Of a stretch of DNA of 64,000 bases, positions 23,839 through 31,155 are shown piece by piece. A program made the position numbers and the translations under genes. This stretch comes from Pseudoxanthomonas kaohsiungensis (GTDB taxonomy: Bacteria; Pseudomonadota; Gammaproteobacteria; Xanthomonadales; Xanthomonadaceae): NCBI RefSeq assembly GCF_010211765.1, contig NZ_PDWO01000006.1:124001-188000 (forward strand). Direction: 5' to 3'. Within the stretch, counting starts at the first letter, position 1, and each line of letters begins with the position of its first letter. Under the pieces are notes generated by a model that was not told where the DNA came from, searched no databases, and saw only the letters and a program-made list of their open reading frames with translations.

Positions 23839-24176
23839 GCGACGCCGGTTTCGCGCGCCTGCCCGAGCCTCCGTACTACGCGGTCGTCTTCAGTTCCCTG
23901 CGCAACGGCGAAGACCCGGCCGGCTACGCCGCCGCGGCGGAGCGGATGATGGCGCTGGCCGCCGTCCAGCCCGGCTTCCTCGGCGTGGAGTCCGCGCGCG
24001 AGGCCGGGGGATTCGGCATCACCGTGTCCTACTGGGAGAGCGAGGCGGCCATCCGCGCGTGGCGGCTGCATGCCGAGCACGCCGAGATCCGCCGGCACGG
24101 GCGCCAGCACTGGTACGCCCGCTACGCGCTGCGGGTGGCCCGGGTGGAGCGCGCTGCGGACTTCGATGCCGGCTGA
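23835..24176 (+). CDS. Antibiotic biosynthesis monooxygenase (ABM) domain protein
   Basis: This 113-residue protein has the dimeric ferredoxin-like ABM fold pattern: [14 protein letters not shown], a helix [22 protein letters not shown], then [29 protein letters not shown] and [14 protein letters not shown]. The motif [11 protein letters not shown] is characteristic. Family members include small cofactor-free oxygenases and haem-degrading enzymes; many are of unknown function. GTG 23835 overlaps the trpD stop, so it is translated with trpD, but no role in tryptophan synthesis is known. Confidence 0.85.
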   Translation: MSDAGFARLPEPPYYAVVFSSLRNGEDPAGYAAAAERMMALAAVQPGFLGVESAREAGGFGITVSYWESEAAIRAWRLHAEHAEIRRHGRQHWYARYALRVARVERAADFDAG

Positions 24177-24269
24177 CCCGGCCGCGGTCGAGCGGCCATC
24201 CCCGGCATCCGTGGGCCGTCCGGCTCGTGCGAGAATGCCCGTCCGCCGCGTGCCGGACCGCGATAGCCG

Positions 24270-25064
24270 ATGAGCGACATCCTCCAGACCATCCTCGCCC
24301 GCAAGGCCGAAGAGATCGCCGAGCGCAGCGCGCGCGCGCCGCTGGCCGAGGTGGTCGCGCGGGCGCGCGATGCCGGTCCGGTCCGCGGGTTCGCCGCGGC
24401 GCTGCAGTCGGCGATCGCCCTCGGCGACCCGGCGGTCATCGCCGAGGTGAAGAAGGCCAGTCCGTCCAAGGGTGTGATCCGGCCGGACTTCCGCCCGGCC
24501 GAGATCGCGGTGGGCTACGAGTTCGGCGGCGCCTCCTGCCTGTCGGTGTTGACCGACGTCGACTTCTTCCAGGGCTCGGACGAGTACCTGCAGCAGGCCC
24601 GCGCGGCCTGCACGCTGCCGGTCCTGCGCAAGGATTTCACCATCGACCCGTACCAGGTCCACGAGGCCCGCGCGCTGGGCGCCGACTGCATCCTGCTGAT
24701 CGTCGCCGCGCTCGACGACGTGCAGCTGGCCGACCTGTCCGGGCTGGCGCTGGAACTGGGCATGGACGTGCTGGTCGAGGTCCACGACATCGACGAGCTC
24801 GAGCGCGCGATCCAGGTACCGGTGCCGCTGGTGGGGATCAACAACCGCAACCTGCGCACCTTCGAGGTCTCGCTCGACGTGACCCTGGAGATGAAGGCCG
24901 CGGTGCCCCGCGATCGCCTGCTGGTCACCGAGAGCGGCATCCTGGTCCACGACGACGTGGCGCGGATGCGCGCGGCCGGGGTGCATGCCTTCCTGGTCGG
25001 CGAGACGTTCATGCGTGCCGAGGAGCCGGGCGAGGCGCTGCGGCAGCTGTTCTTCGACCGCTGA
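24270..25064 (+). CDS. trpC: Indole-3-glycerol phosphate synthase
   Basis: This 264-residue (beta/alpha)8-barrel enzyme makes indole-3-glycerol phosphate from CdRP. The catalytic Lys lies in [12 protein letters not shown], a second catalytic Lys in [14 protein letters not shown], and the phosphate loop is in LVTESGI and [14 protein letters not shown]. It is monofunctional, not fused to trpF. It follows trpD and the ABM gene on the same strand after 93 bases. Confidence 0.97.
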   Translation: MSDILQTILARKAEEIAERSARAPLAEVVARARDAGPVRGFAAALQSAIALGDPAVIAEVKKASPSKGVIRPDFRPAEIAVGYEFGGASCLSVLTDVDFFQGSDEYLQQARAACTLPVLRKDFTIDPYQVHEARALGADCILLIVAALDDVQLADLSGLALELGMDVLVEVHDIDELERAIQVPVPLVGINNRNLRTFEVSLDVTLEMKAAVPRDRLLVTESGILVHDDVARMRAAGVHAFLVGETFMRAEEPGEALRQLFFDR

Positions 25065-25086
25065 GCCATTCGATGGGACGGCGCGC

Positions 25087-25815
25087 ATGATACGCACCAC
25101 CTATCCGCCGCCGCGCGAGGATGCGCCGCTGGTGGTGTTCGACTTCGACCACACCCTGTACGACGGCGATTCGGGCAGCCACCTGTTCGCCTGGCTGATC
25201 CGGCGCAACCCGCTGCGGGTCCTGGCCGCGTTGCTGGCCACCCCCGTGCTCGGGCCGATGGTCGCCTTCCTGCCGACCCGGCGCTGGGGCATTTCCGGCT
25301 ACGCGTGGATCGGCAGCTTCGGATTGCACGCGGCACGCGACTTCGACCGGGTGATCGACCGCTACGTGGCCAGGCATCGCGAGCAGATCGCCGCCCGGCT
25401 GCTGCCGGTGGCGCTGGAGGTGTTCGCGCGTCACCGCGCCCAGGGCGACCGCGTGGTCGTGGCCACCGGCGCGCCGCCGGAGCTGGCGCGGGCGATCCTG
25501 TCCTTCGTCGCCCACGAGGACGTGCCGGTGGTCGGCACGGCGGTCGGTCCCAGGCTGGGCGCGGTGATCGCCACCCGCCACTGCCACAACGAGGAAAAGG
25601 TGCGGATGCTGCGCGAGCGCGGTTATGCCGGCATCGAGATGGCGTACTCGGACTCCTCGGCCGACCTGCCGCTGCTGCTGGCCGCGCGCGAGCCGGTGGT
25701 GGTCAATCCCAAGCGCAGCCGGGTCGAGTTCTTCCGGCGCGCGCTGCCGCCGGGAACGCCGATCCTCAACTGGGGATGCCGCGACCGCGCGGGCGAGCCG
25801 CCGCGGCCGTCGTAG
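25087..25815 (+). CDS. SerB-like HAD family IB hydrolase
   Basis: This 242-residue protein has HAD motif I LVVFDFDHTLYDGDSG with both catalytic Asp residues, motif II VVVATGAPP, and motif IV MAYSDSSADLPLL. A hydrophobic stretch (LRVLAALLATPVLGPMVAFLP) replaces part of the cap, as in PlsC-associated or phosphatidylglycerophosphatase-C-like HAD-IB proteins. The substrate is not certain: a phospholipid-linked phosphate is possible. It follows trpC by 22 bases. The TAG stop (25813-25815) is part of the first GTAG of a repeat element. Confidence 0.82.
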   Translation: MIRTTYPPPREDAPLVVFDFDHTLYDGDSGSHLFAWLIRRNPLRVLAALLATPVLGPMVAFLPTRRWGISGYAWIGSFGLHAARDFDRVIDRYVARHREQIAARLLPVALEVFARHRAQGDRVVVATGAPPELARAILSFVAHEDVPVVGTAVGPRLGAVIATRHCHNEEKVRMLRERGYAGIEMAYSDSSADLPLLLAAREPVVVNPKRSRVEFFRRALPPGTPILNWGCRDRAGEPPRPS

Positions 25816-25905
25816 GAGCCGATTTATCGGCGACCGGGCGCCGGAACCACGACCGCGTCGCCTGTGGCCGACGATGCCGGGTCGCCGATAAGGATCGGCT
25901 CCTAC
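25812..25905. repeat. REP-like doublet with GTAGGAGCC ends
   Basis: Arms at 25812-25834 and 25881-25905 are inverted copies beginning GTAGGAGCCGAT with the common core CGCCGATAA / TTATCGGCG; the spacer is 46 bases. The element fills the whole gap between two convergent genes. Its left GTAG holds the TAG stop of the HAD gene, and its right CTAC holds the TAG stop of the minus-strand permease gene. Confidence 0.85.
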
Positions 25906-26657
25906 AGCAAGCGCGCCAGTGCGTGCCCGATCTGGTACAGGCTGATGCACAGCACCAGCAGGCCTACCGCCACCAGCACCCACTTTTCGCGCACCCGCCT
26001 GACCAGCAGCGCGGCCACCGGCGCGGCGATCATTCCGCCGACCAGCAGGCCGAGCACGATCTGCAGGTGTTCGATGCCGATCGACAGGAAGAAGGTGATC
26101 GACACCGCCAGGGTGACCACGAATTCGGCCGCGTTGACCGAGCCGATCACGGTGCGGGCCTGGCCGCCCCCGGCCAGCAGGGTGGAGGTGGCCAGCGGGC
26201 CCCAGCCGCCGCCGCCGCTGGCGTCGAGCAGGCCGGCGAAGAAGCCCAGCACCGGCACCCGGCGCACTTCCCGGCGCGGCACCATCCGGCCGCTGGCGCG
26301 GACCAGGATCAGGACCGCCAGCACCAGCAGGTAGAGGTAGACGAACGGCCGGATCAGGTCGCCGGGCAGCTGGGTCAGGACGTAGGCGCCGATGACCCCG
26401 CCGACGACGCCCGGAATGGCCAGGCGCAGGAACAGCCGCCGGTCGACATTGCCCAGCGCGATGTGCGAGGCGCCCGAGGCGCCGGTGGTGAAGACCTCGG
26501 CGGCGTGGATGCTGGCGCTGACCTGGGCCGGCGGCAGGCCCATGCCCAGCAGCACCGACGAGGACACCAGGCCATAGGCCATGCCGAGCGCCCCGTCGAC
26601 CAGCTGCGCGGCCAGGCCGATGAGTACGAACCAGAAGAAGGTTTCGCCGAATTCCAT
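25902..26657 (-). CDS. TSUP family membrane permease (TauE/SafE)
   Basis: This 251-residue inner-membrane protein has about eight hydrophobic helices and the TSUP pattern with GLAAQLVDGALGMAYG near the N-terminus, IGAYVLTQLPGDLIRPFVYLYL, and the second repeat FAGLLDASGGGGWGPLATSTLL. Such permeases export sulfite, sulfoacetate or other small organosulfur anions, but the substrate here is unknown. It is 82 bases downstream of clp on the same strand and may be co-transcribed. The stop codon lies in the repeat element described at 25812. Confidence 0.87.
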   Translation of the reverse strand: MEFGETFFWFVLIGLAAQLVDGALGMAYGLVSSSVLLGMGLPPAQVSASIHAAEVFTTGASGASHIALGNVDRRLFLRLAIPGVVGGVIGAYVLTQLPGDLIRPFVYLYLLVLAVLILVRASGRMVPRREVRRVPVLGFFAGLLDASGGGGWGPLATSTLLAGGGQARTVIGSVNAAEFVVTLAVSITFFLSIGIEHLQIVLGLLVGGMIAAPVAALLVRRVREKWVLVAVGLLVLCISLYQIGHALARLL

Positions 26658-26739
26658 CAGCGGCGTGCCGGTTCAGCAGGGGGCGGGGAGGGGCGTCGCC
26701 GGCGCCGCCCGCGGCGGGTCGCCGGCGGCCGACGGCCGG

Positions 26740-27429
26740 TCAGCGGGTGCCGTACAGCACCACGGTCTTGCCGCGCGCATGCAGCTGGCCGTCGGCCTGC
26801 AGCTTCTTCAGGACCCGCCCGGCCATCTCGCGCGAGCAGCCCACCAGGCGCGCTAGCTCCTGCCGCGACACGCGCATCTGCGTGCCCTGCGGGTGGCTCA
26901 TCGACTCGGGTTCCTTGGCCAGGTCGTGCAGCGTGCGGACGATCCGGTCGGTGACGTCGAGGAAGGCCAGGCGGCTGGCCTTGCGGCTGGTGGTCAGCAG
27001 CCGCCGCGACAGCTGCACGCCGATCGAATAGAGCAGGCGCGGGGCGTCGGCCGACAGCGGGCCGAGCATCAGCTGCTGCAGGCGGTCGTAACTGATTTCG
27101 GCCAGCTCGCAGGCGCTGCGGGTGCGCAGGATGACCTCGCGGCTGTCCGACTCGATGAACAGGCCCATTTCGCCGACGAACTCGCCGGCGCCGTAGTAGC
27201 CCAGCACCAGCTCGCGGCCGTCCTCTTCCTCGGCGATGATGCTGACCGAGCCGTTGACCACGTAATACAGGGTCCCCGCCGGGTCGCCCGGGCGGAACAC
27301 GTCGGTACGGTTGGGGTAGCGGCGGCGCTGGCAATGCGCCAGGAACCGCTCGACGGCGGACTGGTCCAGCGACAGGGGACTGCTGGCGAAGCGCACGGGG
27401 GACACGGTGGTGGGCTTCCTGGCGTTCAT
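26740..27429 (-). CDS. clp: Crp-like global regulator Clp
   Basis: This 229-residue CRP/FNR-family regulator has an N-terminal cyclic-nucleotide-binding beta barrel (RPGDPAGTLYYVVNGSVSIIAEEEDGRELVLGYYGAGEFVGEMGLF), the dimerisation helix and a C-terminal winged helix (VSRQELARLVGCSREMAGRVLKKL, about residues 176-200). The sequence closely follows Clp of Xanthomonas, which binds DNA in the apo form and is released by cyclic-di-GMP, controlling extracellular enzymes and virulence genes. There is no FNR-type Cys cluster. It is divergent from speD, the same arrangement as in Xanthomonas as I recall it. Confidence 0.95.
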   Translation of the reverse strand: MNARKPTTVSPVRFASSPLSLDQSAVERFLAHCQRRRYPNRTDVFRPGDPAGTLYYVVNGSVSIIAEEEDGRELVLGYYGAGEFVGEMGLFIESDSREVILRTRSACELAEISYDRLQQLMLGPLSADAPRLLYSIGVQLSRRLLTTSRKASRLAFLDVTDRIVRTLHDLAKEPESMSHPQGTQMRVSRQELARLVGCSREMAGRVLKKLQADGQLHARGKTVVLYGTR

Positions 27430-27495
27430 GGATGGGGGGTCGGGGGATGCCGCAGCGTAGCCGTATGTGCGCCGGTCGGCAAACCGTGGCCCGCC

Positions 27496-27507
27496 GGGTA
27501 CATACCC
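27496..27507. promoter_or_regulatory. Short palindrome between clp and speD
   Basis: GGGTA and TACCC form a perfect inverted repeat with a CA spacer in the 127-base gap between the divergent genes. It is a possible operator. It does not match the TGTGA-N6-TCACA site of Crp/Clp. Confidence 0.3.
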
Positions 27508-27556
27508 CCGTCACCGGGTTTGCCCCATAATTGCGCGTTCCCCATCCTCCAGAGGC

Positions 27557-28360
27557 ATGACCGCCGTGGTCAAACCCCTGCCGCGCCTGAGGCTGCAAGG
27601 CTTCAACAACCTCACCAAGGCGCTGAGCTTCAACATCTACGACGTCTGCTACGCGGTCTCCGAGGACGAGCGCCAGCGCTACATCGAGTACATCGATGAG
27701 GCGTACAACGCCGACCGCCTGACCCAGATCCTGACCGACGTGGCCCAGATCATCGGCGCCAACATCCTCAACGTGGCCCGGCAGGACTACGACCCGCAGG
27801 GCGCCTCGGTGACCATCCTCATTTCCGAGGAGCCGGTCATCGACAAGAAGGCCGCCGGCAAGGAAGTGATCTCCGACGCGGTGGTCGCGCACCTGGACAA
27901 GAGCCACATCACGGTGCACACCTACCCGGAGACGCACCCGCAGAACGGCATCGCCACGTTCCGCGCCGACATCGACGTGGCCACCTGCGGCGTGATCTCG
28001 CCGCTGAAGGCGCTGAACTACCTGATCGAGAGCTTCGAGTCCGACATCGTGGTGATGGACTACCGCGTGCGCGGCTTCACCCGCGACATCAAGGGCAAGA
28101 AGCACTACATCGACCACAAGATCAACTCGATCCAGGACTACCTGGCGAAGAACATCAAGTCCCGCTACGAGATGATCGACGTCAACGTCTACCAGGAGAA
28201 CATCTTCCACACGAAGATGCACCTGAAGGAGTTCGACCTCGACACGTACCTGTTCGAGGAGAAGGCGCGCAACCTCTCGTTCAAGGAGCGCATGCGCGTG
28301 GAAGCGCTGCTCAAGCGCGAGATCGAGGAACTGTTCCACGGGCGCAACCTGTCCGAGTGA
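27557..28360 (+). CDS. speD: S-adenosylmethionine decarboxylase proenzyme
   Basis: This 267-residue protein is the long E. coli-type SpeD that gives decarboxylated SAM for spermidine synthesis. It self-cleaves at Lys115-Ser116 in [13 protein letters not shown] to make the pyruvoyl cofactor from the Ser. The C-terminal part [22 protein letters not shown] is conserved. AGAGG lies directly before ATG 27557 with only one base between, so the spacing is unusually short; no better start is visible downstream. speE is not in the window. Confidence 0.95.
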   Translation: MTAVVKPLPRLRLQGFNNLTKALSFNIYDVCYAVSEDERQRYIEYIDEAYNADRLTQILTDVAQIIGANILNVARQDYDPQGASVTILISEEPVIDKKAAGKEVISDAVVAHLDKSHITVHTYPETHPQNGIATFRADIDVATCGVISPLKALNYLIESFESDIVVMDYRVRGFTRDIKGKKHYIDHKINSIQDYLAKNIKSRYEMIDVNVYQENIFHTKMHLKEFDLDTYLFEEKARNLSFKERMRVEALLKREIEELFHGRNLSE

Positions 28361-28430
28361 CCGGGGAACCGCGCGCCGCCGCGGGTGGCGCGTGGTTCAG
28401 GCGGGCGGTGCCAGGATGGCGCCACGAATT

Positions 28431-28482
28431 CGCGGGACGTCCCGCGCGCGGCCCCGGCCGCGGACCAAGACCGACGGCGGTC
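28431..28482 (+). promoter_or_regulatory. Candidate guanidine-II (mini-ykkC) riboswitch upstream of gdx
   Basis: Two hairpins with four-base loops lie in tandem. P1 pairs 28431-28436 (CGCGGG) with 28441-28446 and has loop ACGT. P2 pairs 28469-28473 (GACCG) with 28478-28482 and has loop ACGG. The linker is 22 bases. Guanidine-II aptamers are two such hairpins with ACGR loops and control gdx/sugE genes, and the next gene is a gdx homologue. P1 deviates from the consensus in its last loop base (T for A/G). P2 shares 28478-28482 with the 5' arm of the terminator that follows, which suggests transcriptional control. Confidence 0.6.
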
Positions 28483-28512
28483 CGGAGCCATGCTCCGGGC
28501 CGCTTTTTTTTT
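28477..28512 (+). terminator. Rho-independent terminator in the gdx leader
   Basis: A 12-bp stem (28477-28488 with 28492-28503, loop CAT, one G-T pair) is followed by nine T residues. It lies 116 bases after speD and 54 bases before gdx. It could simply end the speD transcript. Because its 5' arm also forms half of the P2 hairpin at 28469-28482, it could act as the riboswitch expression platform. Confidence 0.9.
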
Positions 28513-28565
28513 GTTCCCCGTCCCCGGGGTCGTTGCCGGGCGGCGTTCACCGAGGAGAATCGACG

Positions 28566-28886
28566 ATGGCGTGGACCTACCTGCTGCTGGCGGGACTGTT
28601 CGAGATCGGCTTCGCCCTGGGCCTGAAGCACACCGACGGCTTCACCCGGCTGTGGCCCAGCCTGGGCACCGCGGCCGCCGCGGCCGTCAGCCTCTACCTG
28701 ATGACCCTGGCCATGCGCTCGATTCCGGTCGGCACCGCCTACGCGGTGTGGACCGGCATCGGTGCGGCCGGCGTGGCGGCGATGGGGATCATGCTGCTGG
28801 GCGAGAGCGCCTCGCCGATGCGGCTGGCCTGCATCGGCCTGATCATCGCCGGCGTGATCGGCCTCAAGCTGGCATCGCCGGCTTGA
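28566..28886 (+). CDS. gdx: SMR family guanidinium exporter Gdx (SugE)
   Basis: This 106-residue protein has four membrane helices and the small multidrug resistance pattern. The conserved Glu of helix 1 is in [27 protein letters not shown], and the phrase [11 protein letters not shown] is the Gdx/SugE form (E. coli: GLKYTHGFTRL), not the EmrE form. Gdx exchanges guanidinium for protons. The [10 protein letters not shown] segment of helix 3 is also typical. GAGGAG at 28552-28557 is the ribosome binding site. The upstream leader carries a candidate guanidine-II riboswitch, which supports the substrate. Confidence 0.92.
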   Translation: MAWTYLLLAGLFEIGFALGLKHTDGFTRLWPSLGTAAAAAVSLYLMTLAMRSIPVGTAYAVWTGIGAAGVAAMGIMLLGESASPMRLACIGLIIAGVIGLKLASPA

Positions 28887-28931
28887 CCGCAACGCCCGGG
28901 CTGCCGAGCCGCACGGGCGCCGACATGGACC

Positions 28932-29002
28932 GTAGAGCGGGGCTTGCCCCGCTGCGCCTCACCCGGCGCCGATCAAGAGCAGCGGGGCGAGCCCCTCTCT
29001 AC
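28932..29002. repeat. SMAG/REP-like inverted repeat (GTAG-ended), copy 2
   Basis: The left arm 28932-28954 is identical over 23 bases to the left arm of the copy at 22662. The right arm 28980-29002 is its inverse with two mismatches. A further GTAGCGGAGCGAGCCCCG half-element starts at 29017. The element occupies the space between gdx and coq7 (28887-29103), where no gene is seen. Confidence 0.85.
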
Positions 29003-29103
29003 GAGTAGCGTCCTGCGTAGCGGAGCGAGCCCCGTCCTCGAGGTTGGCCGAAGAATCGGCAGGTCGAGCGGGCGGGTGGGCACAGCGCGGACGAGGGTGC
29101 GCC

Positions 29104-29745
29104 TCAGAGCCGGTACGCGACCAGCTTCATCAGCCGGGACGCCAGCGCCATCGCCTGCGGGATCGGCGGCGGCAGCGCCCGGGCGCCGGCGTGTTCGGCA
29201 TGGTCGGCGTGGCGTGCCTCGTCTTCCTTCATCACCCGGAGGATCTCGCGGCTGCGCTGGTCGGTGGCCGGCAGGGACTGGAGGTGCTCGTCCAGGTGGG
29301 CCTCGACCTGGCGCTCGGTTTCCACCACGAAGCCCAGGTTCCAGCCATCGCCGCGCAGGCCGGCCGCGGTGCCGATCGCATAGCTGCCGGCGTACCAGAG
29401 CGGGTTGAACAGGCTGGGCCGGCTATCGAGTTCGCGCAGGCGCCTGGCGCACCAGGCCAAGTGGTCGGTCTCTTCCTGGGCGGCCTCCAGCAGGTGCGCG
29501 CGGGTGGCGGGGTCGCGCGCCACCGCGGCCTGGCCGAAATACAGGCCCTGGGCGCAGACCTCGCCGACGTGGTTGATCCGCATCAGGCCAGCCGCATGGC
29601 GGCGGGCGGCGGCGGGCAGCACCGGGTCCTCGGCGCTGGCGGGGTAGGGCCGGGCGGCGGACGGGTCGCCCAGGGTCGTTTCGAGGGCGCGCTGGGCCTC
29701 GACCAGGAAGCGGTCGAGCGGGGTCAGGTGGCGGACGGCGGACAT
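29104..29745 (-). CDS. coq7: Coq7 family 3-demethoxyubiquinol hydroxylase
   Basis: This 213-residue di-iron carboxylate protein adds the last hydroxyl of the ubiquinone ring. The iron ligands are visible as [12 protein letters not shown] with its Glu, ETDHLAW with the ExxH pair, [10 protein letters not shown], and [12 protein letters not shown] near the C-terminus. The C-terminal hydrophobic stretch lets it sit on the inner membrane. Coq7 is the alternative to UbiF and is the form used in Xanthomonas and Pseudomonas. The start is ATG 29745 ([17 protein letters not shown]); the longer frame upstream is not coding. Confidence 0.93.
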   Translation of the reverse strand: MSAVRHLTPLDRFLVEAQRALETTLGDPSAARPYPASAEDPVLPAAARRHAAGLMRINHVGEVCAQGLYFGQAAVARDPATRAHLLEAAQEETDHLAWCARRLRELDSRPSLFNPLWYAGSYAIGTAAGLRGDGWNLGFVVETERQVEAHLDEHLQSLPATDQRSREILRVMKEDEARHADHAEHAGARALPPPIPQAMALASRLMKLVAYRL

Positions 29746-29862
29746 GCGGGCTCCGGAGGCGGGTCGTCCGGGCCGCCGGGCGGCCCTCCCCGGATTGTCC
29801 GCCCGGCGGCGAGGCGCTGCCAAGCGCGTGGGCCGCACGGCCGGGCCCGGGTTGCCGGCAGG

Positions 29863-29891
29863 TTGCGCGGACGCGCGTGGGCGGGTATCAT
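29863..29891 (+). promoter_or_regulatory. Likely promoter of rplM-rpsI
   Basis: TTGCGC (29863-29868) and TATCAT (29886-29891) are 17 bases apart, about 95 bases before rplM. The leader downstream has no clear terminator. Inferred from sequence. Confidence 0.5.
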
Positions 29892-29984
29892 TCCGCCTCT
29901 TTGCTGCACCCTTGACAACGCGAGGCGAAGTTCCGTCCGGGCAACCCGGCCGCGGAACCAACCCGACCAACGACCCGAGTTCCC

Positions 29985-30413
29985 ATGAAGACTTTCATCG
30001 CCAAGTCCGAGACCGTCCAGCGCGACTGGTACCTCGTCGACGCATCCGGCAAGACCCTCGGCCGCCTGGCCGCCGAACTTGCCCACCGCCTCCGCGGCAA
30101 GCACAAGCCCGTCTACACCCCGCACGTCGATACCGGCGACTACCTCGTCGTGGTCAACGCCGAGAAGATCGCGGTGACCGGCAAGAAGCTGCAGGACAAG
30201 ATGTACCACCGCTTCACCGGCTACATCGGCAACCTGAAGAGCGAGACCCTGGCCCAGGCGCTGGAGCGCCACCCGGAGCGCGTGCTCGAGATCGCGGTCA
30301 AGGGCATGCTGCCGAAGGGTCCGCTGGGCCGTGCGATGTACCGCAAGCTCAAGGTCTACTCCGGTTCCGAACACCCGCACGCGGCCCAGCAGCCGCAGCC
30401 GCTGGACATCTAA
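29985..30413 (+). CDS. rplM: 50S ribosomal protein L13
   Basis: This 142-residue protein is the full-length L13, an early assembly protein of the 50S subunit that binds 23S rRNA. The N-terminus [40 protein letters not shown], and the [18 protein letters not shown] segment are diagnostic. It is followed after 9 bases by rpsI, the usual pair. In E. coli L13 represses its own operon; the leader here could carry such a site, but I do not see one. Confidence 0.98.
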   Translation: MKTFIAKSETVQRDWYLVDASGKTLGRLAAELAHRLRGKHKPVYTPHVDTGDYLVVVNAEKIAVTGKKLQDKMYHRFTGYIGNLKSETLAQALERHPERVLEIAVKGMLPKGPLGRAMYRKLKVYSGSEHPHAAQQPQPLDI

Positions 30414-30422
30414 GGCACAACG

Positions 30423-30815
30423 ATGGCTACCACTCAGAATTACGGCACCGGCCGTCGCAAGTCCTCCACCGCCCGCGTGTTCCTGCGCAAGGGCAGCGGC
30501 AGCATCACCGTCAACGGTCGTCCGCTGGACGAGTTCTTCGGCCGCGAGACCGCGCGCATGATCGTGCGCCAGCCGCTCGAGCTGACCCAGAGCACGGACA
30601 AGTTCGACATCGTGGTCACCGCCGCCGGCGGCGGCACCACCGGCCAGGCCGGTGCGATCCGCCTGGGCATCGCCCGCGCGCTGGTCGAGTACGACGAGTC
30701 GCTGAAGAGCGACCTGCGCAAGGCCGGGTTCATGACCCGCGACGCGCGCGAAGTCGAGCGCAAGAAGGTCGGCCTGCACAAGGCACGCCGCGCCTCGCAG
30801 TTCTCCAAGCGCTGA
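30423..30815 (+). CDS. rpsI: 30S ribosomal protein S9
   Basis: This 130-residue protein is the full-length S9. [19 protein letters not shown] at the N-terminus and the C-terminal tail [17 protein letters not shown], whose last Lys-Arg reaches the P-site tRNA, are both intact. It is co-transcribed with rplM. The next feature on the strand is a tRNA gene with its own -10 element, 143 bases later. Confidence 0.98.
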   Translation: MATTQNYGTGRRKSSTARVFLRKGSGSITVNGRPLDEFFGRETARMIVRQPLELTQSTDKFDIVVTAAGGGTTGQAGAIRLGIARALVEYDESLKSDLRKAGFMTRDAREVERKKVGLHKARRASQFSKR

Positions 30816-30938
30816 TGCGCCTGGCGGGCCGCATCGCCTCGCCTGGGGCATGCGGCCACGGCGGACCGGGCCAGGCCGGCCCGGTTCCGCCAACACGGTG
30901 GAATGCCCCGGTGGGATGCATTCGACCGCCGGCGGGAC

Positions 30939-30944
30939 TATAAT
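30939..30944 (+). promoter_or_regulatory. -10 element of the tRNA-Gln gene
   Basis: A perfect TATAAT ends 14 bases before the tRNA start. A -35 element is not clear: TTCGAC at 30921-30926 is too close (12-base spacer). Confidence 0.6.
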
Positions 30945-30958
30945 TCCGCCCTGCCTAC

Positions 30959-31033
30959 AGCCCCGTCGCCAAGCGGTAAGGCACCTGACTCTGACTCAGG
31001 CATTCGGTGGTTCGAATCCATCCGGGGCTGCCA
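30959..31033 (+). tRNA. tRNA-Gln (anticodon CTG)
   Basis: The 75-base cloverleaf includes a template-encoded CCA. The acceptor stem pairs AGCCCCG with CGGGGCT. The anticodon stem CCTGA/TCAGG encloses the loop CTCTGAC, giving anticodon CTG, which reads CAG. The T loop is GGTTCGAATCC. The discriminator base is G, as in other bacterial tRNA-Gln. A -10 box precedes it and a terminator follows. Confidence 0.96.
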
Positions 31034-31042
31034 TATCCAAGG

Positions 31043-31071
31043 AAAAGCCCGGCCGAAAGGCCGGGCTTTTT
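31043..31071 (+). terminator. Rho-independent terminator after tRNA-Gln
   Basis: A perfect 12-bp stem (31043-31054 with 31059-31070) with a GAAA loop ends in a T run, starting 10 bases after the tRNA CCA end. It is nearly symmetrical, with AAAA on the 5' side, so it could also act on the other strand. Confidence 0.9.
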
Positions 31072-31155
31072 CGTGTCCGGCGTGCACGTCCGGACCGCGG
31101 AGGCTGGCATGGCATGTTTCTTGCTGTTTTCCGGCATCGCTATGCTGCCGCCGTC

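Noticed and set aside
27430-27556. Clp/Crp binding site TGTGA-N6-TCACA upstream of speD
   Set aside because: The best candidate, around TGTGCGCCGGTCGGCA, matches only one half. I do not report it as a site.
28361-28565. Guanidine-I (ykkC) or guanidine-III riboswitch in the gdx leader
   Set aside because: The conserved guanidine-I segments around CTAGGGTTCCG and ACTGGTCCGAGAG and the guanidine-III pseudoknot core are absent. Only the two-hairpin guanidine-II pattern fits.
29044-29988. 314-codon plus-strand frame opposite coq7
   Set aside because: It is the complement of a well-supported coq7 gene and runs into the rplM leader. It has no recognisable domain.
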